A DNA stretch of 64,000 nucleotides from Bacteroidota bacterium (GCA_016868585.1 VGGR01000005.1:1-64000); one strand, 5' to 3'. Counted from the first letter of the stretch, positions 1-9,823 are shown. The notes: a model not told the origin generated them from the sequence alone. A program made the numbers and translations.

Positions 1-77
1 AGCCTGCTCACTGCTTAAACTGAAATTTGGCATTAAGCATCAAATCAGCAATAATTCCAACTTAACTTTGCGCTCCA

Positions 78-159
78 GCCCAGGTGGCGAAATTGGTAGA
101 CGCACCGTCTTCAGGTGGCGGCGCCGCGAGGCGTGCTGGTTCGAATCCAGTCCTGGGCA
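78..159 (+). tRNA. tRNA-Leu (anticodon CAG)
   Basis: The acceptor stem GCCCAGG (78-84) pairs with CCTGGGC (152-158), with discriminator A at 159; CCA is not encoded. The anticodon stem CCGTC/GGCGG encloses the loop TTCAGGT, giving anticodon CAG. A long variable arm, the class II hallmark of tRNA-Leu, lies before the T arm GCTGGTTCGAATCCAGT. The DNA just 3' contains a partly degraded hairpin followed by a T-run, a likely terminator, which also forms the end of a serine recombinase reading frame on the other strand. Confidence 0.95.
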
Positions 160-233
160 CTTTATTGAACTGAAGCCGATTCTTTGATGAATCAACTTTT
201 TTATTTTTCGATGAATCGCCCGCCAACAAAGGG
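157..233 (+). repeat. 77-bp inverted repeat, copy A (tRNA end plus recombinase tail)
   Basis: This stretch matches the reverse complement of 35584-35660 without gaps, with six mismatches in 77 positions. It starts at the last bases of the tRNA acceptor arm and includes a hairpin with stem GCCGATTC that is imperfect here (GAATCAAC on the other arm), followed by TTTTTTATTTTT. It therefore serves as a probable tRNA terminator on the plus strand and as recombinase C-terminal codons on the minus strand. Confidence 0.85.
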
Positions 234-412
234 ATTGCTTCAAATAAACTATTCACTCTCGGAGTTCGAACTACTCCTTTTTGCTTGTGATACAGGATTC
301 CATCAGGGAATACCATCCTTTGAATGCGTTGCTTTTTCTCATATTCGGCTGAAACCCACGACTGGCTTAGGTTCTGCGTGTATGTCGTCAAAGAAAGTGG
401 ACTATTTAGCAT
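160..412 (-). pseudogene. 3' relic of a serine site-specific recombinase abutting tRNA-Leu
   Basis: The minus-strand frame has only the C-terminal tail of a Bacteroidota serine recombinase. It reads WVSAEYEKKQRIQRMVFPDG, then VRTPRVNSLFEAIPLL, and runs on as PRTGFEPA through the antisense strand of the tRNA. From memory of the family, this tail (Y/FE-KQ-LQ-LVFP-G ... VRT-RVNS-F) is characteristic. The N-terminal resolvase domain with the catalytic Ser and the zinc-ribbon domain are absent, because a stop lies upstream of 412 and GH88 follows directly. I read it as the remains of the integrase of an element inserted at the tRNA 3' end. Confidence 0.7.
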
Positions 413-440
413 AGTAATAAAAAAATGAAAGGAAAAGCTT

Positions 441-1658
441 TTAACCTTTCCTCGCCAGGTAACGCAGCATGGCTTCTACAAAATAGTAGTCTGCATAGGT
501 AAGTGCCACATCAACTTCTCCATTTAGCGGAAGTGCGCCCACACTGTGTTTGAGCAAGAATCCACCATTGGTGCCCTGCTTGGCAAGATAGGTTTCAGAG
601 GAAAGGGTATTGAGCATGGTTTCTGCAGATAGTAGATAGCTGGATGTTAAGCTACCTGAAACATATGCTGAAAGCTCAATGAGGGCGGAGGCCAGGATCG
701 CAGCAGCCGAAGCATCCCTGAATGTGTTTGGTATCTCCTTTGCATCAAAGTCCCAAAAAGGAATACCATCCTTGGGAAGGTGACCGTGATTGAGGACAAA
801 GGCAGCGATCTTGTTAGCCTGGTCTAAGTATCTTGTATCTCTGGTTAATCTGTACATCATGGTAAATCCGTACAATGCCCACGCTTGTCCTCGTGCCCAT
901 GCAGAGGTATCGTGCGCACCCTGCCATGTGGTCTTACGAAGGAGCTTGTTTTGAGCGAGACTATAATCAAGTACATGGTAAGCAGAATTGTTAGGACGAA
1001 ACTGTCTTTCTATGGTTGTATTGGCATGAGTTACCGCTATATCCCTAAAAAGTTGATCTCCTCCGTTATTGCTGACCCAAGTGAGTAACTCAAGGTTCAT
1101 CATATTATCAACGATTACTGCACAACTGAAATTCTTACTTGAATCCCAAGACTGGATGGATTGGATACCCGGACGAAAACGAGTAGCCAGGGACATTGCC
1201 GAAGTATCAATGGTTGCCTTGTAGGATGGATCGCCGGTGATGCGATAGGCATTTCCGAAAGAACAATACATCATGAACCCTAAATCGTGGTTGCTCTTGA
1301 AATGCTTTTCAGGTTCCATGAGCTTGAGTCTTTTTTCAGCAAGAGCGCGGATGGCAGGATCCTTGGTATATTCAAAAATGTACCAAAGTGTGCCTGGAAA
1401 GAAACCTGCACACCACCATTTGGTATTGCTGGTCACTAGTTTACCCGATTGTTCACTAAAGTTCTGTGGCATGCGCCCCTCTGGAACATTAGCATCAAGC
1501 AATTTGTACTGTTCTACAGCCAGCTGCATGTTGTTCCTGATTTTCACGATCAATGAGCTATCGGATTGTTGTGCCTGCAATGAAAAAAAAGAGAAAAGAA
1601 AAAAAGCAATTGATCCCAGTCTTGTTGTCATGATCTTTTTATTGGGGGTTGACTTCAA
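441..1658 (-). CDS. Unsaturated glucuronyl hydrolase, GH88 family
   Basis: A 405-residue secreted enzyme that removes the 4,5-unsaturated uronic acid left at the non-reducing end by polysaccharide lyases, releasing a product that becomes 4-deoxy-5-ketouronate. An N-terminal signal peptide ends near residue 30. The family acid pair is visible as Asp125 in HDLGF and Asp184 in VIVDNMMN, and the WARGQAW motif lies at 254-260. Its start overlaps the end of the upstream lyase gene by 20 bases, which indicates translational coupling; an internal ATG at codon 10 is a possible alternative. It is the last gene of the susC-susD-lyase-lyase-GH88 unit. GH105 is a related alternative, but the motifs and context favour GH88. 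Confidence 0.9.
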   Translation of the reverse strand: MKSTPNKKIMTTRLGSIAFFLFSFFSLQAQQSDSSLIVKIRNNMQLAVEQYKLLDANVPEGRMPQNFSEQSGKLVTSNTKWWCAGFFPGTLWYIFEYTKDPAIRALAEKRLKLMEPEKHFKSNHDLGFMMYCSFGNAYRITGDPSYKATIDTSAMSLATRFRPGIQSIQSWDSSKNFSCAVIVDNMMNLELLTWVSNNGGDQLFRDIAVTHANTTIERQFRPNNSAYHVLDYSLAQNKLLRKTTWQGAHDTSAWARGQAWALYGFTMMYRLTRDTRYLDQANKIAAFVLNHGHLPKDGIPFWDFDAKEIPNTFRDASAAAILASALIELSAYVSGSLTSSYLLSAETMLNTLSSETYLAKQGTNGGFLLKHSVGALPLNGEVDVALTYADYYFVEAMLRYLARKG

Positions 1659-3549
1659 TTGTATAATTTCCTATTGATGATGCCGTATGTTCGGTGAGTC
1701 TGATGCGGTAGATCGAGGACCCCCATACCCGCGAAAGTCGAATGTCATCGATCGCTATCCTATCCAGCGTTGCAGCAAAACGCTTCGGATCATAATGGAT
1801 GACCACTGTAGCGTCGCCGTTACTGAGTTTGATCTTACCTGGCTCCATCTCCTGCGGCGCCACCGCAACGAGCAGGTGATGCGCATTGGCCTGCTTACTG
1901 CTACCCAGTTGATAACGCGAGCCGATTCGCAAAATACCATTATCAAGCAATGTGTAAGTCAATTTCCAAGACAACACATCTGCTTCAATAGGATAGGCAC
2001 TGGCAATATCCATCTCGAGCTGGCTCTTACCAGGATCAAAACTGACTTCTCTGGCTTTGAATTCACGTCCGTCTTTTTGTGATACGCCGTTGATACGAGG
2101 CAGGTTGTGGTAATCACTCTGCATCGTCCATATGGTGTAGCGTTGCTCACTAAAGGTGAATTTGGTATAAGTTCCGACACCGGCATCGATTAAAAAAGGT
2201 TTATTCTTATAGTAATACACAAAACTGCCTGCATCATTGTGATTATGACTTTCCGCATTATATCCCCCTTTGGCCCCAAAAAAGACATCCCCCTTGCGCA
2301 AATAACAAAACTGAGTTTGTGGATACCAAGTAGCAGTTGCAGTGGGAAGCGCAGGAAGAACTGCAGCCATCTCATCATCGTGCACCAACTCTTCAAAAGT
2401 CCGGAAAAGGTCCCTTCTGGAAATATTCGATTCGGGTTCACGATGGCGCAGATAAGCAGCAAATGATTTCAATTCTTCACTCATCACGGCAACCCCATAT
2501 CGGTAAATGAGTCCCGCATCTCCGCCGCCTTTGGCAGATGCATCTGCAAAATTCACCACCCATCCGTTGCCGATATAGGAACGAGAAATGTACTCGCCCA
2601 TGCGGCAAATCTTTGGCTGATCGAAAATGCTGATCCGTCCGCCAGTGGCATAATGAAGCAATTGCAAGTAATCATACATTTTTCCTGCAGCATGTCCCCA
2701 ATAAGTAGGACCTTCTTCACAGGCACCATCCTCTTTGGTATAGTTGATAAACTTGTCAGTAGATACCATGGTCTTATGCACAGCCTCGGCCTGACGTAAC
2801 TCGTCCTTCTCCATCAATAAAAAACAGGTAAGTGCATTGAAATTGCACCAGGGATTCCAGTTGTTGACCATTTGGTCAGGACGATTGGAAAGGGCCATCC
2901 ACCAGAAATCATTGCGCTTTAGATAAGGATCAAGGATTCTTGATTTGACCTCTTTCCTGATCCTGGCAGCGACTACGGGATTAACTTTATCAAAACTGGG
3001 TGCCAGGAAATAATGCATCCAGGAAAGCATCGATCCCAGATCACCAGAAGAAAGATCAATGATTACCTCTTCAGTGTCGGGCAGAGATCGTCTGGACCGC
3101 TGATTCTGCAAGTGAGCCGACATCACCCAGGTGCTCATCTCGCAAGTATGCCAGATTCCGTTGATAAGCTGATCAATAAATCTCCCCTTTCCTTCGGCAA
3201 GCTCAGCCATGAACAAGAAAGTCAATGCAGTGTTGTTCTGTTCAAAGGGTGTTTCCATGATTACCCTGGAGCCGGTGCGCTCAAAAGCAAGGTAATCCGT
3301 TGCCTTGACCACCTTCCATTCGTAGTTGATGTACTTCTCGCCCAAGTTGATTAGTGGACCTGCCTTTTCTCCCAAGATTTTTTGCCAAGCTTCACGTTCA
3401 GTATAGGCTGGATAGTTGATCCATTGTGAAGTGGTAAGAAGGACCGAGGCTACGCCATTGCGATCGCTCTTGCTAGAAAGAAGGTTCAGCTGCGCAAACA
3501 ACAGCGTGGGAATGAAAAAAATCAACAGTAAACTGAAATTGAGTTTCAA
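1639..3549 (-). CDS. Heparinase II/III-family polysaccharide lyase
   Basis: A 636-residue secreted protein with a signal peptide (cleavage near residue 19-20). It has an alpha-helical toroid domain carrying NNWNPWCNFN at about 229-238 and GACEEGPTYWGHA at about 276-288, followed by a beta-sandwich domain with YNAESHNHNDAGSF near residue 430. This layout and these motifs are typical of heparinase II/III-like uronate lyases, which cleave glycosidic bonds next to uronic acids by beta-elimination. The substrate cannot be fixed from sequence; the neighbouring GH88 and glucuronate genes point to a glucuronate-containing chain. It lies between a second lyase and GH88 in the same transcription unit. 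Confidence 0.82.
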   Translation of the reverse strand: MKLNFSLLLIFFIPTLLFAQLNLLSSKSDRNGVASVLLTTSQWINYPAYTEREAWQKILGEKAGPLINLGEKYINYEWKVVKATDYLAFERTGSRVIMETPFEQNNTALTFLFMAELAEGKGRFIDQLINGIWHTCEMSTWVMSAHLQNQRSRRSLPDTEEVIIDLSSGDLGSMLSWMHYFLAPSFDKVNPVVAARIRKEVKSRILDPYLKRNDFWWMALSNRPDQMVNNWNPWCNFNALTCFLLMEKDELRQAEAVHKTMVSTDKFINYTKEDGACEEGPTYWGHAAGKMYDYLQLLHYATGGRISIFDQPKICRMGEYISRSYIGNGWVVNFADASAKGGGDAGLIYRYGVAVMSEELKSFAAYLRHREPESNISRRDLFRTFEELVHDDEMAAVLPALPTATATWYPQTQFCYLRKGDVFFGAKGGYNAESHNHNDAGSFVYYYKNKPFLIDAGVGTYTKFTFSEQRYTIWTMQSDYHNLPRINGVSQKDGREFKAREVSFDPGKSQLEMDIASAYPIEADVLSWKLTYTLLDNGILRIGSRYQLGSSKQANAHHLLVAVAPQEMEPGKIKLSNGDATVVIHYDPKRFAATLDRIAIDDIRLSRVWGSSIYRIRLTEHTASSIGNYTIEVNPQ

Positions 3550-3575
3550 GGCAAATGTTTCAGCTAAAGTAATTA

Positions 3576-4718
3576 TTATGGCCAGTACAGAAATCCCATC
3601 AGGCTCCTATTGTACCTAGTTGCTGAGGGGAGGATAGTTTGGATATACCCTGCAGACTCTGGGAATCCTAACACCAATTCCTCAAGTGCATAAATACTTG
3701 TAGCAGGATTGTAGGGTTTGTTGTAGTCTGGGCGAGTTCTATCTGGGGCATAGTTGGTGTTCACAAATTCAAGATGCACATTGTTGACAGGGTCAATGAG
3801 AAAGGGCTTCCAATAGTTCATGAGATCCTGCAGCGAAACATCGATATTGTTTTTCTTGGCTTTGAATGTGTTGTAGTTGGTTTGTCCTTCATATAATAAT
3901 TTGACACGCAGGATCCTTGCATAGAAAGCGAGATTATAAGCGTGATAGGCAAAAGCATCCCTACTAATCAGGTCCTCTGATTTTCCCCCAGCCTTGAGGT
4001 TTACATTGAGCAAGGTGGTATAGGCCGCATCAGTTTGTTCAACCAAAGTTCTGTCACCCAGCAGGTATCCAAAGTAATAAAGGAGGCTCAATCTGATAGT
4101 CTCCCAATTGTTGACACGAGGAGGGTAATTGCGGTAGGCAATGACTCTCCCACCAATCCAATTGTCGACCTTGGCACGGCTTGCAGCAGGCATCTTACTG
4201 CGCACAACAGAGTAAGCTTCATAGAAATCTAAATAACTGGTTTCATTTGGTGTATGCACCGGGTTGGCAACCTTGTTCCCGAAATCTGCCCAGGCTAGCA
4301 AGGTGTTTACTGTTTTGTCAAAATAAGGTTTGGCTTCAGCTGGGGATTGTTGAAAGGTATATAACCATCGGATCGCAAGCGATCTACATTCTCTCGCCTG
4401 GGTGGAGATACTGCTAAAGTTCTCGTTAGTAGCTTCAGCAAAAGGGGCGGCTGTTTTAGCAATAGCAGTGGCAGCTGGTTGCATGATAATGCTGGTGACG
4501 GCAGCCGCCAACACAGTGTTGTTTGTCGCTTCACTTCGTATATTTTGTAAGGTAACAGAGTCTATGATCAGGTTGACGGGAAAACTGTTGTCGATTGGTG
4601 AAGGGACAGGCTGTGGATTGGTATTGGGTGAATTAGTTTTTTTGTTACAGGCAAGCAACAGCTGCACAAGTATCAATAGAGAAAATATACGTTTAAAGGA
4701 AAATAATATGCTTCGCAA
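3576..4718 (-). CDS. Alginate-lyase-superfamily lipoprotein (possible PL38-like lyase)
   Basis: A 380-residue lipoprotein with the lipid-attachment Cys at residue 24 (LLLAC), followed by a Pro/Asn-rich linker. The rest looks like an (alpha/alpha) barrel of the alginate lyase superfamily: PPRVNNWETIRLSLL around 199-213 and RDAFAYHAYNLAFYA around 253-267 provide the Asn, His, Tyr and Arg cluster typical of these lyases. The family includes glucuronan and alginate lyases; I suggest a PL38-type glucuronan lyase on context only. It lies 26 bases upstream of the heparinase II/III-like gene and 32 bases downstream of susD, so it belongs to the same operon. Confidence 0.72.
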   Translation of the reverse strand: MRSILFSFKRIFSLLILVQLLLACNKKTNSPNTNPQPVPSPIDNSFPVNLIIDSVTLQNIRSEATNNTVLAAAVTSIIMQPAATAIAKTAAPFAEATNENFSSISTQARECRSLAIRWLYTFQQSPAEAKPYFDKTVNTLLAWADFGNKVANPVHTPNETSYLDFYEAYSVVRSKMPAASRAKVDNWIGGRVIAYRNYPPRVNNWETIRLSLLYYFGYLLGDRTLVEQTDAAYTTLLNVNLKAGGKSEDLISRDAFAYHAYNLAFYARILRVKLLYEGQTNYNTFKAKKNNIDVSLQDLMNYWKPFLIDPVNNVHLEFVNTNYAPDRTRPDYNKPYNPATSIYALEELVLGFPESAGYIQTILPSATRYNRSLMGFLYWP

Positions 4719-4750
4719 AATAGACTAATTTAAAGAAGTATCCTTACTAA

Positions 4751-6532
4751 TTAGTTAGGCCATCCGGGGTTCTGGGTCAAGTTGGGATTAAGTTGAATCT
4801 CTGCCTGCGGAATTGGCCAAGTATAGAAATGATCTCCTCCCCAGGTGTAATTGGCTATGTTCGCACCCCATACGCTGCGGAGACCATTGCTGAAATTAAA
4901 CTTCATGGTTTTCCAGGTTCCCCATCTCAGCTCATCGAAATAGTTGATGCCTTCATTGAGGAATTCTACACGGCGTTCATTACGTACGCGGTTCCGCATA
5001 TTGCCCTGACTGGAAACATAGGTGGGTAATGAAGGGTCGGTTGTTTGCAAAAGCGGCATGCCTACCCTAGCCCTGACCTGATTTACCTTGACGATGGCAC
5101 CAGGGATATCATTTTGTTCCACCAAGGCTTCTGCCCACATTAGCAAAACGTCAGCATATCGGATGATGGGAAAATCAATTGGACCGTAGGACCTGTTCAG
5201 CAGCTCTATGTTGCCTTCGTAGACAAATTTCCTGTGTAGATAATAGAATTCGGCCTGGGTGTCCGTTCTCAAATCACCATTTACAGCAGCCTCAGCCCTG
5301 AAAGGAAAGCGGCTTGTCACAGTGGAAGGGAGGTTGCTGAATACCCCGTTATAAGTGGAATAAGGGGTGATTACAGAAAGCGCCAAGCGAGGATCTCGGT
5401 TCTCAAATGCTCTCTTTATCCTGGCCTCATTGCCTGTGGACAGGTACTTGGTCATATCAGCACCGAGACTCTGTCTTGCTGCTCTTTCCGCTGCCGTCAT
5501 ATTGTCCCTGAGGAAATAGACCTGACGCGCCCTGGAATTCATAGTAGTGTAACCAGGAATAATATCGTCCCAGTTGAAGGCACTTCCATTAATGTTCTCA
5601 AACAAATCGACCCCTACGGGAGAAACGAGATAGGTATTCCAACAGGAACCAAAAGACGAACGGGTGCCGCAAAAGAATTGAGTTGTGGATCCCAAATTGG
5701 TGATGCCTATGTTCTGGAGCGTGAATATCATCTCATCGGACTGTTCATTCAGTTCCTTGAACAAAGTCCTAAAATCATTGAACAAGTTATACCCTGCAGA
5801 CTGTACATTGGCAAAATCAGCAGCTGCTTCAGACCATTTTCCCATAAAGAGGTGTGCCTTTCCCCGAAGTGCATAGGCAGCACCCTTGGTAACTCTACCA
5901 AAGTTGGCATTCCCTTTGGCATACTTCGCAGGGAGGTTGGGGTCAGCGATGGCATCACTGAGGTCTTTTAATATCACATTCCATACTTCTGTTTCAGTTG
6001 AACGTGGCCTGGTGGCATCAGTATATTTGAATGGTTCCAGGTAAATTGGAACGCCCTTCCATACCTGATTCAAGCGAAAATAAAAATATGCCCGCAGAAA
6101 TTTTGCTTCTGCGATCAGCCGTCCTTTTTTGACATCAGGTGAAGGTGACTTTTGGGGGATGTTGGCAATAGCATCATTCGCCCTGATTACACCCTCATAA
6201 AAATTCCTCCAGTTGTTGCTGAACAGGGCGTTACTGGGCGTAATGGTGCCAAGCAACATCGCGTCGGTACCGTCACGCTGCATACCTGTAGTAGCAAAGC
6301 GGTCGTATTGGTAGAGCTCCAAACCTGATGCACTTCCAGTATTCTGACCCAATCGCAGGGCCTCATAGATTGCATTCACACCCAGATCTGTAAGGTTATC
6401 TGTTGTCCACATATTTGAACTGCTGAGCTGGTCATATGGTGTGGTATCCAGCAGATCCTTTTGGCATCCGGCAATACCGAATGCAATAAGCGAGAGGTAT
6501 AACAGTATCTTTTTCATATTCATCGTTTTCAT
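4751..6532 (-). CDS. SusD/RagB-family nutrient-binding outer-membrane lipoprotein
   Basis: A 593-residue SusD-like protein that caps the SusC channel and binds oligosaccharides at the cell surface. The lipobox Cys lies in GIAGCQK near residue 23, after the hydrophobic signal. TPR-like N-terminal helices and the typical C-terminal RagB segment (RYADVLLMWAEALVEQN, then RRVEFLNEGINYFDELRWG) are visible. Three in-frame ATGs (6532, 6523, 6517) could start it; all keep the signal peptide. It follows susC by four bases, the standard tandem arrangement. Confidence 0.95.
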   Translation of the reverse strand: MKTMNMKKILLYLSLIAFGIAGCQKDLLDTTPYDQLSSSNMWTTDNLTDLGVNAIYEALRLGQNTGSASGLELYQYDRFATTGMQRDGTDAMLLGTITPSNALFSNNWRNFYEGVIRANDAIANIPQKSPSPDVKKGRLIAEAKFLRAYFYFRLNQVWKGVPIYLEPFKYTDATRPRSTETEVWNVILKDLSDAIADPNLPAKYAKGNANFGRVTKGAAYALRGKAHLFMGKWSEAAADFANVQSAGYNLFNDFRTLFKELNEQSDEMIFTLQNIGITNLGSTTQFFCGTRSSFGSCWNTYLVSPVGVDLFENINGSAFNWDDIIPGYTTMNSRARQVYFLRDNMTAAERAARQSLGADMTKYLSTGNEARIKRAFENRDPRLALSVITPYSTYNGVFSNLPSTVTSRFPFRAEAAVNGDLRTDTQAEFYYLHRKFVYEGNIELLNRSYGPIDFPIIRYADVLLMWAEALVEQNDIPGAIVKVNQVRARVGMPLLQTTDPSLPTYVSSQGNMRNRVRNERRVEFLNEGINYFDELRWGTWKTMKFNFSNGLRSVWGANIANYTWGGDHFYTWPIPQAEIQLNPNLTQNPGWPN

Positions 6533-6536
6533 TTGA

Positions 6537-9500
6537 TTAGAAAGTAAAGTTTACGCCAAGGGCAAACTGCTTCATGGTTGGGTAGCTGAATCCGGAACCA
6601 ATCTCTGGGTCCAGACCAGGAAATGCAGTTATCATAAACAAATTCTCGCCACTGAAAAAGACTCTTGCCTTCTGTAGGAAGAGCTTCTTCAACAAGTCCG
6701 GAGCAAGTGTATAACCCACTTGCAGGTTCCTTAGCTTCACATAGCTGGCATCATAAAGCCAAAAATCACTACTCAGTGCTGTGTTTTGTCCATCTGCAAC
6801 ACGCAGTCGTGTATACTTTCCGTTGATGTTATTGCGGCGATCATTGGGATCGGCATCATTATAGTAATAACGGTTGTTCGCAACATCCGCACTCACATGG
6901 TTACCCCAAATTACGGTAGGGCTGTTAAATCCGAGCTGGACCATGGAAAACTGGTGGCCTGCAGCCCCGCCTAGAATAAAGGAGAGATCGAACTGCTTCC
7001 AGCTGATATCGCCACTGAGTCCAAAAACGTATTTTGGTAGGGCAGAAGTTCCCGTGAATTGTCTATCGAAAGAGTTTCCGTAATCCCCATCACCATTCAA
7101 GTCAGCATAAATCAGATCACCATACCAGATGGCGTCCCTTCTGATGGAATTGCCAGGGCGAAGTTTGTATCCTGCAGTTAACATAGCCTGTGCCCATGCT
7201 AGGTCCTCAGCTGTACGTAGCATTCCGTCTTTTGGACCACCGTTGATGTTGACTGTTCCATCTGCGTTAAAGTATTTTCCGGATCCTCTATAGACCCTAT
7301 AGATATAATGTTCGTTAATCATTTTATCCTCAAGTGCTCCAGAATTGTATACGGCACTTAAGTTTGACTGATAAACATTATTTCCTGCGGCATCTGTGAC
7401 AAAGCCCTCAACAAGCTTTCCCCTGAACTTAGTTACTTTATTCTGCGTGAAGGCAAAGTTTCCAGTAACATTATACCTAATCTCTCCAAACTTTCCTCTA
7501 GTACCAAGCGTAATCTCAAAGCCCTGGTTTTGCACCGCAGCTAGGTTTACAATTGGAGCAGCAGCGATACCGGCAGTAATGGGAATAGCGATAGTGGAAA
7601 GAATGCCATCGGTGTTCCTTCTAAACAAGTCAAACTCCACGTTCAACTTATTGCCGAAGAGCGAAGCATCGAAACCAATATTCTTGATATTGGTCGACTC
7701 CCAACGCAATTCAGGATTTGCATAGCTGCCCACGGAGAGACCGGAAGCCTGCGCGTTATTGAAAGAGTAAAATCTGGGTGCATAGGTAGTCTGCCAGTCA
7801 TATAGCCCTGAAGCATACGCACCAAGCTCACCCCAAGAGGCACGAAGTTTGAGGTTGTTGAGCCATTTAATCTTCTTCATGAATTTTTCATCAGAGATCT
7901 TCCATCCTGCTGAAGCAGAAGGGAAATAACCATACCGGCTGGTGGGAGAGAAACGGGAAACACCGTCATAACGGAGATTTGCCTCCAGCAGGTACCTGCT
8001 TTTGTAACCATAATTCACCCTTCCAAATAGCGAACGAATTGCCCAATCACTTTCATTACCCGTAGTACTGATTGGATTCAACACGGTCGAAGGCACAAAA
8101 AGATTATAATCAATCATGCCTTGTTTAGTGAAGGCTGTGTTGTAAAAATTATAGTAAAGTTGGTTGTAACCGGCAAAAGCGGAGATATCATGGTCCTTGG
8201 CAATTGTAGTGCTGTAACGCAATACATTATCCAGTGTAACCTGATAGTTCTTATCGTAACTGTAGCTGGATGAAAGATTGGCGGGGATCTGCGGAAAACT
8301 CATCTGGGTGTTAGTAGCGAAGTTCCAACGGATGGCCGCATCGGGGTTGGTCCTGGTCCTATACTCATTCTGCCTTGCCTGGTAGTTGAAACGGGATTCA
8401 AAAGACAAACCCTTCATCAGGTTAATCGTAGCATAGAGCGTGGTGTTGAAGCGGGAGGTTTGGTCCTTGCCCAATCTGTTATTAAGAAAAGAAAATACGT
8501 TGTTGGCTTGCTGATTCTCTTCAGAAGTTTGTGCATATCCGTATTTGCCGTTGTACTTGGGAAAAATACCGGGTGTGGTTTGCCTTAGGAAGTTGAAGGC
8601 ATCGGTCACATTGCCCATGGCATCGTTCTGGAACATGGCAAAGGTTTGTGTGCCCACGGTCAGGAACTTGGTGACTCTTGATTCCAGGTTGGAACGGAAC
8701 TGAAAGCGCTGGCTCCAGGTGTTTTCAACAGTACCCTGATTTTTCAAATAGCCAACTGACAACAAGTAAGTAGTATTGTCAGATCCGCCATTAATGGAAA
8801 TATTGTGGTTCAGCACCATGCGAGAAGAGAAAAAAGCATTTGCCCAATCTGTATTGGGGTACGCCACATAGTTTGGAACACCATTTGGCGTCAACAGGTT
8901 GGGTATCTTGCTTGCTGAGTCCCAGGCAGCGATGGTCAGCGCACTGTACTTGGCCGCCTGCCCGATATTCGTGTGCGCTTCATTGGTAAGGCGCATATGT
9001 TCCGCGTAATTGGTCACCAGTCGAGGCATGTTCATGGGGCTAGTGGTAGAGTACTGCCCGGAATAGTTAACGGAAAGTTTATTGCGAGTGCCTTTTTTGG
9101 TTGTGATGAGCATGACGCCATTTCCAGCCTGTGAACCATAAATAGAAGCAGAGGCCGCATCTTTTAGCACTGTGACCGACTCTACATCCTGTGGATTCAC
9201 TGCGTCTAAGGAACCGATCACACCGTCAATGACTATAAGTGGCGCAGTTCCACTCAAGGTGCCCCGACCCCTTACCACAATAGATGCACCGTCTGAACCC
9301 GGCCGGCCTGAACCCTGCTGAACAGATACACCGGTAAGCAAACCTGAAAGCGAGGTTGAAAGATTGGTCAGTGGGCGGTCTTCGATGTCCTTTGCTGTGA
9401 TCATTGACACGGAACCGGTCAGGTTCACTTTCTTTTGTGTGGCATACCCTACAATAACTACTCCTTCCATGTTCACCCCGGTAGTTTCCAGGGCAATACG

Positions 9501-9779
9501 TACAGGATCAAGGGCATTAACCACTACGATCTCATTTTCTGCATACCCTACCATGGTGACCGCCAGTTTGTCGCCTTGTTTGGCAATGAGTGTGAAAGCA
9601 CCATTGGAATCGGTTTGGGTGCCAGCACCAGAGGACTTATTGACGACCGACGCCCCAACTACAGGTTGATTTTCCCTCGAAGATGTCACCACCCCCTTTA
9701 CCGGGCTTTGTGCATGAACACCCACACTGACAATGACTGCTGCCCATAGCAACAGCAGCCTTAAAATAAGTTTGCTCAT
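6537..9779 (-). CDS. SusC/RagA-family TonB-dependent outer-membrane receptor
   Basis: About 1080 residues. After a signal peptide ending near VGVHAQ come a carboxypeptidase-like beta-sandwich domain (KGVVTSSRENQPVVGASV), the plug domain with GYATQKKVNLTGSVS and DVESVTVLKDAASASIYG, and a 22-strand barrel ending in FALGVNFTF. It imports oligosaccharides with SusD using TonB energy. The frame extends to a GTG at 9824, but the ATG at 9779 directly before the signal sequence is preferred. It is the first gene of the minus-strand lyase operon. No anti-sigma, ECF or hybrid two-component regulator gene is adjacent. Confidence 0.95.
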   Translation of the reverse strand: MSKLILRLLLLWAAVIVSVGVHAQSPVKGVVTSSRENQPVVGASVVNKSSGAGTQTDSNGAFTLIAKQGDKLAVTMVGYAENEIVVVNALDPVRIALETTGVNMEGVVIVGYATQKKVNLTGSVSMITAKDIEDRPLTNLSTSLSGLLTGVSVQQGSGRPGSDGASIVVRGRGTLSGTAPLIVIDGVIGSLDAVNPQDVESVTVLKDAASASIYGSQAGNGVMLITTKKGTRNKLSVNYSGQYSTTSPMNMPRLVTNYAEHMRLTNEAHTNIGQAAKYSALTIAAWDSASKIPNLLTPNGVPNYVAYPNTDWANAFFSSRMVLNHNISINGGSDNTTYLLSVGYLKNQGTVENTWSQRFQFRSNLESRVTKFLTVGTQTFAMFQNDAMGNVTDAFNFLRQTTPGIFPKYNGKYGYAQTSEENQQANNVFSFLNNRLGKDQTSRFNTTLYATINLMKGLSFESRFNYQARQNEYRTRTNPDAAIRWNFATNTQMSFPQIPANLSSSYSYDKNYQVTLDNVLRYSTTIAKDHDISAFAGYNQLYYNFYNTAFTKQGMIDYNLFVPSTVLNPISTTGNESDWAIRSLFGRVNYGYKSRYLLEANLRYDGVSRFSPTSRYGYFPSASAGWKISDEKFMKKIKWLNNLKLRASWGELGAYASGLYDWQTTYAPRFYSFNNAQASGLSVGSYANPELRWESTNIKNIGFDASLFGNKLNVEFDLFRRNTDGILSTIAIPITAGIAAAPIVNLAAVQNQGFEITLGTRGKFGEIRYNVTGNFAFTQNKVTKFRGKLVEGFVTDAAGNNVYQSNLSAVYNSGALEDKMINEHYIYRVYRGSGKYFNADGTVNINGGPKDGMLRTAEDLAWAQAMLTAGYKLRPGNSIRRDAIWYGDLIYADLNGDGDYGNSFDRQFTGTSALPKYVFGLSGDISWKQFDLSFILGGAAGHQFSMVQLGFNSPTVIWGNHVSADVANNRYYYNDADPNDRRNNINGKYTRLRVADGQNTALSSDFWLYDASYVKLRNLQVGYTLAPDLLKKLFLQKARVFFSGENLFMITAFPGLDPEIGSGFSYPTMKQFALGVNFTF

Positions 9780-9823
9780 AAACAGTTGGTTTAATTTGAT
9801 TCCCTTAAGCTGAAGTAGAGACA

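Noticed and set aside
62-412. A 116-residue minus-strand frame as an intact protein
   Set aside because: It runs through the antisense of the tRNA-Leu and has only a recombinase tail; it is treated as a relic.
9364-9749. Plus-strand frames of about 100 residues inside susC
   Set aside because: They lie opposite the conserved plug domain of the receptor and are shadows of it.
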